Assembly: GCF_918797505.1 (NCBI RefSeq)
Contig: NC_092796.1
Location: forward strand, 32,498,098-32,562,097
Reading direction: 5' to 3'
Length of the DNA: 64,000 nucleotides
DNA from: Bemisia tabaci
Lineage: Eukaryota > Arthropoda > Insecta > Hemiptera > Aleyrodidae
In this document: one piece after another, positions 1-13,300 of the stretch
Position numbering within the stretch: the stretch's first letter is position 1
Layout of the letters: each line of letters starts with the position of its first letter
Program-made: the position numbers and the translations under genes
Notes under the pieces: model-generated
Database searches by the model: none
Told to the model about the DNA's origin: nothing
What the model saw: only the letters and a program-made list of their open reading frames with translations

Positions 1-3000
1 AGCCGGCTGTAGGTCTATGGTATTTTGGAACACAGATTCTACGGCCAATTTTTACCAGGAATACCTAACAATAATTAAACTTTTTCAGCACGGGGAAAAC
101 CCCGCATGGAGGTAACATAAATCAATTTTTCGGTTTTTGATACAGCACACTTGCTGCTCCTTTCAAAAATACCTACTGAGTCAAAATTTCATTAAATTAT
201 TGATTTGCATTATAAATAAGGTTACAAGCGTTTAAAGTGAATTCATTCCTAAGACTGGCAACAACAACAGCGAGCTAAAAAAGCAGTTTTCTCAAATTCC
301 CCTTTATGTATTCAAAATTATACTACCTACTGCCGAAGAGTCAATTTTCAGAATTTTTGCGTGTCCTTGGCGCCAAATGATGCAGAATTAACCTCTCTAG
401 ACTGTGCTACAGTTATCTTATTTTTTCCTCCACTTCAAGGCAAACTTTGCCCTGCTGGGTTACCTACATTTAAACGGGAATAGATTTCTGGGAGAAAAGA
501 AAATGAGAGAGAAGCAGGAGCTAATCGCAAAAATAAGTTTATTTTCCGTAAAGAAATATTTTAATGGCAAAGGACTTCTTTCAACAGTTAAACATTACTA
601 AGGTACAAGAAACATAGGTACTTCATTTCTGGTAAAACAAAACATTAAAACAGTATTAAAATTTAACAAGAGAAAGGTTCTTCCCGAACGCAAGGTAAAA
701 TAAATCTGGGTAAGCTGGAAACTGGCGCAGCAGCAACCATACCTATGGCTGCCAACGCATCATCCTCGTGAAAAAGAAAAAAAACAATGAGAAATTTCAA
801 GTTCCATCAGGGCCACTTTTTACATTTATAATGAGACACATGTTAGGTAATCAGGTAATATTTTCAGAAGGTGAGGGAGTGCTTAGATGAACTACATTTT
901 TCAATCAGGAACTACAATTTCAGGCTGATCCATTAAAGCACTTACCTGCATAGGGAAACTTATGGCACACATGCTATTTCTAACATGAGCCCGAGAGAGT
1001 GTAGTTCCTAATTTCAATACGTAGCTCAAATATCAATTAAATATGGTACACATTTTAGAACCCACATTTTCAAACATGGTAGTCCAGAGTAGAAGGTAAG
1101 AAATGTTCATTGTATCCAGAAAATAGTGCAATACCTAGGTATCTACAACTGGGGACAACTTCATTCGGATGTGCAGTCCTGAAAAACCAATCTTTAAATA
1201 CCTAGAATTACAAATTTTGATAATTACATTCAGATGTATTTTTCAGAAAATCAGACTGAGAAGGACATTTTCTGATGGAATAACTACTGTGGCAATTGAG
1301 AAGAGTTCACTCCTCGTAACAAGTATAAAGTGAGGCATCGCAGATCTCATTTAAAAACTTCCATTCATATTTAATTTTTAAACCCAATACTGCACCACAT
1401 TTTTAGGAACAATTTTCAGTAAATATTATTGAGAAAGCAGGGGGAAATGGAACCAAATTTTGTACAAAAATAATGGTCAAACCTTCTTCAAAAAAATAAA
1501 ATATCAAAGTAAATCAAGTAAATTGGAAATATTACTATTGAAATTTCATCAGGGATGAAAACTCCTTTCACTGCTTTTATTACCAAGCACCATGAACAAC
1601 GATCACTTTACTGCCTGGACTTACAGGCATGAAAAAGAGAACTCTGACTTCTCTTAGTGTCTCATCCGTTATTTGATTCAGTACTTTCCTTTCAATTTCA
1701 AAATTTAATGATATCTACTTCAGTTTCTTGTCTGTTTGGGTGTCAAACACGATATGTGGGGTAGTTTTCAAAAAACGATAAACAAATAATGAGGATAACA
1801 TACAAAATTTAAAATATAAGTGGGAAAAAGAAAGACACTTTTTTAGAGACAAGTAAATACAAATTTTGACGAAACCCTTCTCAATTTGAAAAATTTAAGG
1901 TAAAAATAAACCATTATAATAACCATGTACTAATAATGATAGTGTTCATTTAGTCATAAAAAGGCGAAAACAGTGAATACCCTAATTTACAAGTAAGACT
2001 TAGTTTTTACGAGGTCCCTTCATAGCGACCCGAAATCAGTTACTTTTTCGGATACTGACGCCGAATCTTAATAAAAGCTAGTTCTTGCAGAGAAGTAGTT
2101 GTAAAACCCATTTACTCTTCATCATAAGTCCGTACTAAAAGTTTTGAAAAAACAGTTTCTTACAGAGGTGTGATGAAAAAACTCAATACAAGCACTAAAA
2201 ACGATTCAGTGATTGCTGAGTGGAAAAATAAAAGTATTAATATTAGGTAGACTTCTAGAAAAAAAAACGGACACTCATACTGACACAGAACTTCTTTTTT
2301 TTTTCAAAGGCAACGATTTGTGAGGTAGTTGTCTTTATTTATAAGACAACTATACTTACAACCCATGTATATGTCAAGGCTGCTTGAAGCAGTAAAGTTT
2401 TTTCTGCATGTACATCGTCTATTCATACTTAGAAATTTTCCTTTCAAGTCAGAAAAGTTCGTTCTGCAAGACAATTTTTTTGAAAATTCCATCTCTTACT
2501 CCTAATTTGGAAGGATCATTTTTTAAGTCAAGTATACTCAGATTGCTAAAACCACTTCCACAACAACAAAATTCCTTTTGCCTTGACTAATGTTTGGTGC
2601 TTCCACTGGCCTTCAACTGAGAGGACTAGGAGACTGATTTCATTGCAGGTTTTGGGAAATGAACCTTTGAAATAACTAACTTTGACAGAAACTATAGTTG
2701 AGATCCCAAAATAATGAATCGTAATGAGTTCTTACAACTACCTCTCCATACTTCACAAGTACTCTTTTCACTAAAATGTGGAGTGGGAATAAAAAAAATG
2801 ACTGGTCTACAGTTTTTACAAGAGACCTTCGTGGAACCTAGCATATACTCGTAAATACAGAATTTTATAGTTTCCACCTTGTTACAGTTACACTATAAGA
2901 TTTTAATGAATCCAAAGCCTGAGATAAAAAATAGAAATCTAAAATTACGTAACAAGTTGAGAGAACAATTGAGAAAACAAAAAAAATTATTGTTGAAATT

Positions 3001-6000
3001 TTACAACTAATTACAAAAAAAAATTGTAGGTGGTCTGGTAACAAATTTTGCTTGGACAAGCTCCAGATGCCTATCGCAAAGGTAAAACACACGATAAATC
3101 TGGGCTCAGTAGTGAAAAATTGCTGGAAACAGAACACATAAGCCGTGCAGCTTAAAACTAAAAACAGTGGGTGCTCAGCAACTGAGATTTAAATCTTTTC
3201 AGATTAACGTAAGTTATTGGTATTGCTGCTCAGATTTTTTGGATGCATAATTTAAAAGTCAAACGGTGTGAAAACAATGAGCATTCCTTTTCCTTTGAAT
3301 TTGAACACTGCTAAGCCAGTAAAGATAAATGAAAGCAAATTTCAAGCTGTCTGCGTCTTATTAGTGAAATAGAGAAACCACAAAGCTTAATTGGTGTTTT
3401 CTGAAACTAAGTACTGCTCATACTTCATTTTCTTAACAGAAAATACAAGCAACAATTTAGAACAAAATTATAACAGAATATTCTTAAGACAACTGAGAAA
3501 TTTTATACAAAATTTTGCACAGTGCCAACGACTGTGTATCTTTTAAAAAAGAAAGAAGTGTTTGAGAATCTGCAATGTCGCAAACCGCAATGGATGGGTT
3601 TGTAGTTCCAGCCTTGATAAGAATGAATTATTGGCGCAAAAATAATTACAACATGTATTTATGTGGCTTTGTTACTTTGCATTATGTAGTTTGTTTTCTC
3701 ATTGAACGATGTGGTTTATATACTTTTCTTTTACTTCCTTTGCTCTGTAAGATTATTTTCAAGTAAATTGAATATTACCCATGTAAACGGCTTAACTTGA
3801 GCATTTATCTTTCAGGGTTGGCAGTGCTCAAATCTGAAAGAAATTACACAGTAAAAAATGTAAGAGGAAAAAACATAATTGGTAGCTTTAAACATTCATT
3901 AGATCTTCAAATTGCGGCGGTGACAGTTATAAGAACAAAGATAAAATCCTAAAAACGTATTTGTGATGCAATCAGGAAAAAGGTACTTTTTACAACTTTC
4001 ATCAAACATTCAAGTGGGTCTAGAATGTGAATTTGGGTAAATATTTCTTCTTCTTCCTTGTGAAAGGGGGGGGGGGGGGAGAGGTTGCACCTAAATGTGT
4101 GTGCAGCAGTCAAGTCTGCATAGCTTGCAAAATCATTTCAGTTAGTTTTAGCCCGGCAGTTGAATGCATTTTGTAATGCAGTTGAATGAAGTTGAATGCA
4201 TTTTTTCAATGCATTCAACTTTTTATAGAGCATTTGACAAGCGATTGTTACAAGAACGTGATGTAGTAAATTTTAGATCTTCATTTAAAAAAGTTCACAT
4301 GCAAAATTTCCTGCATATAAATATGCTAAACACTGGAGCCTCAAAATTTTGCAGCAAGATTTCTTTGTGTGATTGCATCACAAACGTGTGGTTTACATTA
4401 TTGTAGATTCTAAACCGCCCTAGACTCAATTAGAGGAGAGTATAGATATTTAAAATGGAATTTAAGGGGATTATGCTTGTCAAATTTCAAGCAAAAATGT
4501 GATCAATTTTTTTCTAAAAAATGGGAGTACTTAACAAGATTTGGAACACAGAAATCAAAGTTATCAATAGTGCTTGAAATGTTACAACCCCCCTGAGGTG
4601 CCTCTTACGATGTGTACTGTGATAACTTAAACTATGACAGGACATTTCTGGATGACAAATGTCAAAAAGATCTTGGTCAAAGAAGATTCTAAAGCAAATG
4701 AATGCATAAAGTCAGAAAAAGCATACCTTTGATTGCTTTAGGCGAAACGCGATTGAAGTTTCACCTTTTAAAAAAAATTAATCCATATTCTCCCTTGGAA
4801 TTTTTTGGAAATTTCCTGCACTCATTAAAAAAAACACCGAAAATTTCAAGGGGACATTTCGACTGATTTTCTTGGGGGGGGGGGGGGGGGGAGAAAGGGG
4901 GAGAAAAAAAACAAAAACCTAGAGTTTTTAGGACATTGTGATGGAGGTATTTGTCCTTCAACTTGAGCCATCGAAACCTTTTGTTTGAGCCCTAAAGTGT
5001 ATCCATTTTGATTTTATATGTGGTTTTGATGATATTTGCTCCCTGCTTTGACTTCAAGTTAACAACTAGTTACTGCGCGACAAAATAAAAATAATTTAAA
5101 AAAACACACACAGACACAAGAGGGCATAAAAAGGTTGAATTCTAAAGGAGAAATTAACTTGAGATCTTTTTCATTTTATGCTACCACTTGCAAGGTTTTG
5201 CATTGGTTTAGGGCCTTTTTAAAAAACACAATCAGAGAACAAATAATAAAATTCAGAAGTGAAGCTAAAAGATGAGACAGCAAAAATGAATTTAGGTACA
5301 ACAGATTTGCAAAGTCCTCAGCTCAGGAGAATCGAATTGAAAAGTAAAATTTCCTTACAAAAAATAGAAAAAATTGTTACATGTAGTTTTATAGATATTT
5401 TACAACGAAACAAGTTTGTGATAAAACGAAAATTCTTGATGAATCTAGATCACAAATTTTATTCTTATAATATAGTTACATGGCTTTACCAGGTACATTG
5501 ACTCATACAGGATGATCAGAGACCATCTTTCCTTGAAACGCAAAGAAAATAAAATTGACACAGAATGGGCCACAAGACAAGGTCTGAAGGAGAAGAAAAG
5601 GTCACATGTTTTCTTTTCAAAATCGTACATAGAAAACAATTCGCACAGTGGGAAGTTTTGAAATCAATTCCTGGACGAGATTCCTGCCTGGGGCAAAAGG
5701 GCCCAGCCAAGAAACCCAGCAGTGGTTGTGGGCAGGTGGCTTACAGCACACATTTCCGAGCCGTGGAGGCGGACTTTGGTCTCAGAGTGTGAGAGAGGCT
5801 GGAAATGTGCGCAGAGAACCATTTGTTTGGGTTCGGTGGTAGTGTTGATGGATTAGATACGCACCTCGGAGTCAAAATTGGGTAATTTATTAGGGAAAAC
5901 TAAGCGAGAAGTGTGTCGGTTGCTGGGCGTGGACCCGATGCTATAAAGAGCCGAACAGGCCGGTAAAGGGGGTCATTTTGTTGGACCCAGGCGTAAGTGT

Positions 6001-6547
6001 ACGATTTTGGACCGTGTTTTTTAGTGTGTGACACAATAAAGCGTTTACCAGAATTCGGCGTACCCATCATTTTCCCTAGAGAATATTCCCCGAGCTTGAC
6101 CCCATTTGAGCTGTGGCGCCCCCCTCCCCCCTCAAGCGACCCATGACAATATTAATATGTCTTTTGGACGCAGCTCAAATGGAAGTTCGATCATACGAAT
6201 GAAGTCATTTGTATTTTTGCCATTTAAACAATGTTAATAGAAAACAATTGTATCTTGTTCAGGAGTTGAATTTCTGACTTCCTGTCGTGTGATTCGTTTT
6301 TCTTGTGGAATTGTGAAGTGACAGCGCGTAGCATTGTGCTTCAATTCATACCTTGTCCTGAGGCCCATTTTCTGAGTTAAAGTCAAGGTGCAAATGACAA
6401 AATAAAGTTTAAATCCAAAAAATTTTGGAATGTTTCATTTTAAGAATGTCTCAACGAGCTAAAATCTTTATAGGACTTAAAGAAACAGAAAAATCAGATG
6501 GTTGTAACGAGAGCATAAGAATTGAAATTTCTGGTAGTCCTTGGAAG
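1..6547. other. Non-coding stretch upstream of the zinc-finger locus
   Basis: AT-rich DNA with no open reading frame that looks like protein. It holds poly-G runs near 4067 and 4873, a direct copy of a short dispersed repeat at 1-60 (second copy at 52971-53032), and a relic of the AAGGAACTACAATTTC MITE family near 903-1015. A promoter/poly(A)-like segment at about 5.7-6.1 kb is listed separately. Confidence 0.6.
5843..6069 (+). other. Possible solo-LTR-like segment with TATA and poly(A) signals
   Basis: The segment has a TATAAAG box (about 5942), an AATAAAG signal about 90 nt later (about 6034), a TG...CA frame with TGATGG/CCATCA ends, and a nearby TGGCGCCCC that resembles a tRNA primer-binding site. 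These are LTR-like traits. No second LTR, no gag or pol reading frame and no clear target-site duplication were seen, so an unrelated cryptic promoter is equally possible. Confidence 0.25.
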
Positions 6548-6955
6548 CAGTGTTTGAAACTCACAGGCGCCAATGCGCCTAAAAAATTGGCCATGGCACC
6601 TAAAAAATGAAGGCTCTGCGGCCAACGTTGCCCCTAAAAGTTGCCCCCTAAAAATCTGGATTTTCAAGGAAGTCACGTAAAGAAAGAAAAACAAATCTAT
6701 TTGAATTGAAAAAACTCAGAATTTTCAGCACTACAAGTGAAAGCTTGATTTCATTCTTAGTGCTTTTGTCCTCCCCAAGTTACAGCTACTTACTAGTTCT
6801 GTTACGAAAACATATTGTGTCTAGCTTTTCACTAATGCGCCGTAATATATAGGCAAAAAGTCAATTTGGCCCCTAAAAAATCTTCAATGGCGCCTAAAAA
6901 TCGGGCTTGATGCGCCACATGGCTCCTAAAACTCAAAGGTGAGTTTCAAACACTG
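6548..6955. mobile_element. Non-autonomous hAT-type element, 8-bp TSD
   Basis: The ends are CAGTGTTTGAAACTCAC and its exact reverse complement. The element is flanked by a perfect 8-bp direct repeat, CTTGGAAG, at 6540-6547 and 6956-6963. CAG...CTG termini plus an 8-bp duplication are hallmarks of the hAT superfamily. The interior has repeated GCGCCTAAAAA-like motifs and no transposase, so it is a MITE-like passenger. It lies just downstream of the zinc-finger gene's stop codon. Confidence 0.85.
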
Positions 6956-7108
6956 CTTGGAAGGGAGGCAACGATTTACAAAAAAATTACCTGAGTTGGT
7001 CATTTTCGTATGCTCGTCTCATCCATCTATAACTAAGCAGGGTTCAAGGAACAAACCCTTAATATGTCAACAAAACATCATTGTTTTGTGTTGAGAACAT
7101 ATGACCAA

Positions 7109-8194
7109 TCATTTTTTGACATGAATTTGGTTCTGATGTCTCTTCAAGCCCTTTCTGGAGGCGTATGATTTTTGACAAGTCGAACAAAAATGGCTAACCT
7201 TACTGGGGTGTTGATCTAACTTATGTTCTTTTAAACTTACCCGGGATGTAAACTCTTTATCACACAAATCACAGCTATGAAGGTCTACAATGTAGTGAAC
7301 GTTTGTCATATGTCGGCTCAGATGGTAGTTCGTTTTAAAACCACTTCCACATGTTTTGCAAAAGAATTTCCTTTCATCGCTGTGCGATAGCATGTGACGT
7401 CTGAGTTTATAAGCACAGGTAAACGAGGCACCACACTGGACACAGCACTTGGAATCACTTGCGTCAGTAAGCAAAAAATGCGTCCCTTTCGGATTCTTCT
7501 TTGGCTCTACATTTTCCACCTCCAAAACATTTTTGTACGCTGATCGTAAAATATCGGCATCTAGGAATTCATTGTTGGACTCGGAGATTTCATCATTAAA
7601 TTCTGAAACTTTTCCCTCAATTTCAGAATCTCTAAAATCAAGATCCATGTCAGATGTAATAATTTGCCCAGAATTTCCATCTTTAGGAGATTCTGCATCA
7701 TCTTCTGACACAGGAGCAGAATCACTGATTACTACATCTAATGGTATCATAAAATCGTCCGGATCGTTGTCCAGAAGCTCATAATTCCCAAAATCATCCA
7801 CAGGATCTTTTGATTTGTTCATGATTTTCCCATTCAACTTTTTAGCTTTCTTCTCTGCTATTCTCTCAGCTTTTTTCAGTTTTTTAACTTCATCGGCACT
7901 TAATTTATCGCTCATGGAAGTTCGCAAGTAATCAACAATGGAAAATTTAAGTTTCTCACCGTTTTCTGGGGATTTCTTCTTTTTGCGGTATTTTCGTTTT
8001 GGTTTTTCTTCCGCTTGGTTCTGTTTGTTATCATTCTTCTTTGAGTCAATGCTCTTCCTTACTTTGGTAATTTTTTCTGTACTCGGAACTCGCCTGATCT
8101 GAACAACTATTTTATTCACACGCTTTTTTTGAGTTTTGTTTGATTTTCCGGAGTTCGTCATTTTTGAGTTCTTCACTGTAGTCTGCTTCACCAT
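7109..8194 (-). CDS. C2H2 zinc-finger protein, 361 aa
   Basis: Single-exon coding region for a probable nuclear DNA-binding protein. The N-terminal ~120 residues are very basic, with several Lys/Arg runs suited to nuclear localisation. The middle (about 125-245) is acidic and Ser/Asp/Glu-rich. The C-terminus has four consecutive C2H2 fingers at about 250-271, 279-301, 308-330 and 337-358; the first is C-x2-C-x12-H-x3-H. The protein ends four residues after the last zinc ligand. A 3' splice site (CTCCTGTTTCAG on the minus strand) sits about 29 nt upstream of the ATG, and a possible donor lies near 8308, so the 5' UTR is probably spliced. I cannot assign an orthologue: insects have many such proteins, and target genes cannot be predicted from fingers alone. 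The hAT MITE at 6548-6955 lies just downstream. Confidence 0.85.
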   Translation of the reverse strand: MVKQTTVKNSKMTNSGKSNKTQKKRVNKIVVQIRRVPSTEKITKVRKSIDSKKNDNKQNQAEEKPKRKYRKKKKSPENGEKLKFSIVDYLRTSMSDKLSADEVKKLKKAERIAEKKAKKLNGKIMNKSKDPVDDFGNYELLDNDPDDFMIPLDVVISDSAPVSEDDAESPKDGNSGQIITSDMDLDFRDSEIEGKVSEFNDEISESNNEFLDADILRSAYKNVLEVENVEPKKNPKGTHFLLTDASDSKCCVQCGASFTCAYKLRRHMLSHSDERKFFCKTCGSGFKTNYHLSRHMTNVHYIVDLHSCDLCDKEFTSRVSLKEHKLDQHPSKVSHFCSTCQKSYASRKGLKRHQNQIHVKK

Positions 8195-8223
8195 TCTGAT
8201 GTTGACTTCCAGATAAGACTGCT

Positions 8224-10363
8224 ACTGAAACAGGAGAAACAAAAGAAAGTGGTCATACAGTGCAAACAGTGGATCAAAAATTGCCATTATTTTTCAGTGC
8301 ATATTTACCTTCATGTGGTGTTACAGCACCTATGTGAGCATATTTAAAAATAACAAAATTGATTATTAATGGTATATTTAACAATAAAACATGTTGATAG
8401 TGAAACTACAAGGTGCGGAAGTTTCTGCACCTCTGTCAAAGTGATCATGAAGATCTGGGAAAGAATTGTGTTGAAATTTTAGATATAATGCCAGCAGGGC
8501 AAACTAACATTCACACCAAAAACGCTCCATACGCTAAGCATTGGAGCGATTTGAGAGGTATATTTCTCAAAAATTCACCAATGTACTGTCATGGAATGAT
8601 TCCATCACCTACGTACGGTTCTATGTCCGCATTTCACGATGCTTCTATCTCCTTGGGTCCAAGACCACTGCTTTCGCAAAAGCAAGCTCAGGCCTGCATG
8701 TTGACATCTGGAGCATCTTCCTTGTAGCGCAGGGCATCTCACTGACGTCTCCAACGTCATAGCTCGGTCGGACGTTACCAGATATATACTCTAGATATCC
8801 GCGGCACAAGGTCCTATCTACAAGGCAGTGATTAGAGGTATAACCTAGCCAATGTATCTAGTGTCTATTGTGTGTATTTTATTAGAGATATAGATCAGTC
8901 TCTACCATTTGACTACGAGTGTTGGATCATTTCATTCCCCCCCCCCCCCCCATTGCAGTAGTTCCCTGAAACTTAGTAAATCCAAAAGTTAAGCCACCAA
9001 ACTGCTGATAAAACCAATGAAACTTAAAAAAACTAACAGAAATTCAAGAAAAAGGAGACGAACAGCAACTTTTTTTTTTTTTTTTTTTTACTACTTCAAA
9101 TAGCTCTCAAGGGCTAATCCCACGCTGTAAGTCCCATCCCCCCTCAGTCCCTACCGAACCAGTCCCAGGCAACCATTGTTTGAGACCATCAAACTCGGGT
9201 CGCCTGGCCGGGAACCGAACCCGGGACCTCCCGATCATAGAGCAAGCGCTACAACCACTACACCACAGGAGGCCGACACTGCATTGCCCACTTAAGGTCA
9301 CGTGATTTTGAACGATCTGAACAAGGGGATAGTCCACTTTTGGCGATGCCAGTACCTGCTTTTATTCTTCGTTACCCTAACCCAGGATTGACAGTTGCAG
9401 AATGGACTAAGGTTAGTGTGAGAGGAGGGCCACGCTAGTTTCTTAATCTGAAAACAATTGGAGGATAAAGTCATCATCTCAAGTATAACTTGAGCTAACT
9501 CTTAGCATTGCATCTATGATATGATTTGACACATAGGTGTGCAAGAGAAAATGGAAAATTGGATTTTAGATGAGAAAAATCCTAACCGAGTGCATGGAAG
9601 AATTCGCACGCAGCATCCAAGGTAAAAATTTTTCCGACCACAGGACACAATGGAACCAGATTTCATACACTGACCGGTAAGGAGTACGTGTAGGGTGTGC
9701 ACTGACTGTTATTTATTTACGATAAAACCTGGACGAAATTCAAGCTGCTTTGCCTTGCAGTGGGCAACTCTGCCGCGCCGCCGAAATACAAGAATGTACT
9801 TGCTTGTGCTCAAGCAGAAATTTCAATAAGATGCAATGGGAGTAAAAATTGAGTATCGTGAATACAAATTTACCTTAGTCGAACTTCGAGACCCAAATTA
9901 TGAGTACTACACTGACGTTAGCAATTTTTAGTTGCTAATGGTAATAATTGAAAAGCAAAGGTAGATTTGGTAGAACAAGACGATAAGACTTCTGCCGAAA
10001 CCAAAACAATCATGCGGTGCCATTGCCAAATTCCAAAATTTATTTGGTATTGGTATCGGCACGGACCAAGAGAATAAAATTCTTTCTCGTTGGTTCCGTT
10101 CCGCGTTCCGTTTAGCGAAGATAAGAGAGATGTAAACAAACAAACAATCTTATCGCTAATCGCTTCGCTTCGGCTTCGCCCACTTCGCCTTCTCTTTGGA
10201 CTTTGATTGATTAAAGAAAAGCGAGATAACAAAGGATTAAGCGGACGATAGTTTGTGGTGAAGTACTCTCATCAACTTTTCCGGTTTTAATTTTATTATA
10301 GTTCGAAGATTTTAACATCATTTCTTGAAACGCGAAAGTGATTGCTCTTACAACTTCAAACTT
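8224..10363. other. Intergenic region between the zinc-finger gene and GDE1
   Basis: Two genes are divergently oriented around this ~2.1 kb, so it should hold both promoters. It contains a poly-C run near 8937, one SINE (9070-9274), and a CTTCGC/TTCG-rich patch near 10150-10200 shortly upstream of the GDE1 start. No convincing gene was seen. Confidence 0.5.
9070..9274 (-). repeat. tRNA-derived SINE, copy 1
   Basis: Read on the minus strand it starts with a tRNA-like head: an A-box-like TGGTGTAGTGGT and a B-box GGGTTCGGTTCCCGG, about the spacing of a tRNA gene. A unique body follows (CCTGGGACTGG..., AGCCCTTGAGAGCTATTTG) and it ends in a ~20-nt A tail (T run on the plus strand). The two boxes form an internal RNA polymerase III promoter. 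Copies 2 and 3 are at 10768-10939 and 56419-56639. Confidence 0.9.
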
Positions 10364-13300
10364 ATGCCTCTCCAAGCTCATACTGAAATGTCGCTTTTAA
10401 CCCAGTGCGTCATATTTTGTTTTTGGATTTACAGTGTGTTAACTTTCTTATTCACAAGCTCTTTTCTGAGTTACATTGTTCTTTTGGGGCCAATAGTTTT
10501 GTATGGTTTGGTCAAATATTACTCATTACCGAAACCCGATGCATCAGTTGTAGATGAAATCCTTGGAGTTAACCCTCTGTACGATCTCAGGAACAAGAAA
10601 GAAAATGAAGTTACGTCCGGCAATATCAAATCCTGGATCAGTGAATTTGATGATCACAGGAATCCGAGTAGCTCTACAGTTCAGTCCATTGGTCATCGCG
10701 CTTACGGACTGGATGCCCCAGAGAACAGTCTCATCGCCATTAAAACGGTTTGTCTTTAATTTCTTAACTTTTTTTTTTTTACCAATTTCAAATAGCCTAT
10801 TGGCTAATCCCACGCTTATTACCCCAGCCCCAGGTGACCATCGCCTGAGACCATCAAACTCAGATCACCTGGCCGGGAATCGAACCCGGGACCTCTTGGT
10901 CATAGGGCCAGCGCTACAACCACTACACCACAGGAGGCCGTCATCTGCCATCAGTCTTTCAAGAAGTACCTTTTTATTTCTTTGAATCCTCTCTTTTCTC
11001 TTGGACATATCATCATATCCCAAATGAAAAAACCAAATCAATGAAACGCCTTTTTTTCAACACCTCAAGTAAAAGCACTTGACTCATCCTGGTTTTTATT
11101 TTATTTTATCCTATATTATTAATTATTTTTATTTAATGTAATGACTCCTAGCCATTCTCCTTTTCAGTGTCAAGTAAAGGGATGCAAGAATATTGAGATT
11201 GATGTAATGCTTACCAAGGATAATGTTCCCATCACATACCATGACTGCGATCTCTCTCGCATCACCGGAAAACCTCAAAACGTTTTAGATCAAACTTGGA
11301 ATGAAATCAAAGACTTGGATATCTCTGTGAATCATCCATTGAGGTAAATGTCTACACAGGAAATAATTTCTAAAATCATCCATCTTAATATGTTTCAATT
11401 GTTGTTAGTTCATGATCAACTGACATCTATAGATGTAGAATAAGGTCTAGCAAAGGCTCATTTTAATCCAAACATCAGAGAGGAAACTCTTGGTAATAGA
11501 GCTATGGGAAATTAGTTATTTTGTGAGGGAGTTTGATGCCGTATTTGAATTTCAGTCATGAAGATAATTGTTTGGCAGATACAAGGAAAGAATACTCAAG
11601 GCTTAAAAATCTTCAAACCTTATCAATCATGAAGAACTTAAGTATGCTTTTTAAACTTACCTACATCCAGTTCTGAACAAAAATAATGTTAAGGCCTAAG
11701 CTCTTGAGTAATATAAATCATCAAAAACAGTCATAAAGTTGGCAGAATGTGCAATGAAATGCGGATATTTTGCATGAATTCAAATGGGTTTCGATGGTTT
11801 TCAGCACTGATTGGCAACAATGAATTATGAGGATTATTAAACACCAACCAAGTTAAATGGATGCAAATCTGAGTTTTCTTTTTTAAATCGTTTGTCAGAG
11901 CCACATTCTTGCTTGTGGATTTTGTATCTCGAACCTGACTAATAAAGTTGATAGGGTAGCTGAAAAGACATGTCTCCAAGCTCAAATCTATAGATCTATA
12001 GAAAATAAAGAACCATAACAAGAACTTAAAACAATTCTTGAAATAGGCATCCTTTGCTTCCTCTTGGTTTATCAGACTTTTAAAAATCACAAATTATGAT
12101 AGCATATCAATTATGATTAGCGTTGCCAAACCCTCAAATATGTTTTGCCGATAGGTAGAATTTTCATTCTGACTGTTGAGTTGTATGAGTGCATCAAAGA
12201 AAACTTTGGAGTGAAATATGAGCCCGAGCGTTTATAGTTATAAAAAGCTCTGAGTGAAATCAACTACAGAGTAGAGCGCATTTTGCTCAGGACTGTAGTA
12301 GATAATATCCTAAATTGATGTCACTCTCATGTTTTCATGACTATTAACTGTGTACACTCTGTCCTCGCGTTTCATGTCAAAATTTCTAACGGTGTGGCTG
12401 AGCATTTCATTCAAAGTTTGTTTTCATTAAAATTAATTTAAGTTCAAACCATTTAATTTAATGCATGATTGGCTTGCTTTATCAACACATTGTTCTGAAG
12501 TTCATTGCTTGTTTAATTTCAGTGAAAAATTCAAAGATGAAAAAATACCAAAATTTGAAGATGCTGTGTCATTAGCTTTAAGTCTGAATATGACCATATA
12601 TCTTGATGTGAAAGAGTGTAAACCTGAGGTAAGATGTTTAATATTATCATCTACTCTATTTTTCTTACTTACTTACTTACTTACTTACTCCTCGTTTGAA
12701 AGCATATTGATGCCTAAACTTAGGAAAAACACAAGCCGATCTTCGACATTGCAACTCTCCGTCATAGTATGTTGTAGTTTTTTGCCAATGTGTGTCAAAA
12801 TTCAGCATAAAGCTGAAAATCTCAATACAGATGGAAAAAGCTCATATGAGCATATTTTTCCCTCAAAGAGATATGCTGTTTGGTGCAACACTAGTTACAT
12901 CCATTCAGGAAGGCAACTGCAGACGCGTTTTGGCCTTGTTGAGCCAATCCTCAGTGCCGTACAGCCTCCTGAATTTTCTTCTACTAAGCTCGAGAGGTCG
13001 TGAAAACCAGCCCGAGACTTGGGCAAGCGGATGCTGGCGGCAAGTAAACTTATGCTTAACTATGCTGAATTTTTACGCACGTTGGCAAAAAACTCCAACA
13101 TACTGTCTTACGACCCGTGCATCCCCTGCAATCAGTTTGTGTGTCTCCGTCATACTTTACTTTTCAATCGTGAAGCTAATCAACATAACTAACTTCTTGA
13201 CAAAGTCTGTGATCTCTCAGTCTTCTTTGAAAAATATTCTATGAGAATTTCAAGCAGTAAATCTGTCTAGTCTTCCTTTTAAAAAAATAAAAAAACAAAA

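Noticed and set aside
8413..8727. 104-codon frame upstream of GDE1
   Set aside because: No homology recognised, no splice context and low-complexity surroundings.
9180..9274. tRNA gene call at SINE heads (also 10850-10939 and 56570-56639)
   Set aside because: The A and B boxes are good, but the acceptor stem does not close and the sequence continues into a repeated body with an A tail.
10325..10363. Upstream extension of GDE1 starting at a TTG codon
   Set aside because: Eukaryotic initiation at TTG is unlikely and the family alignment does not need these residues. The ATG at 10364 was used.
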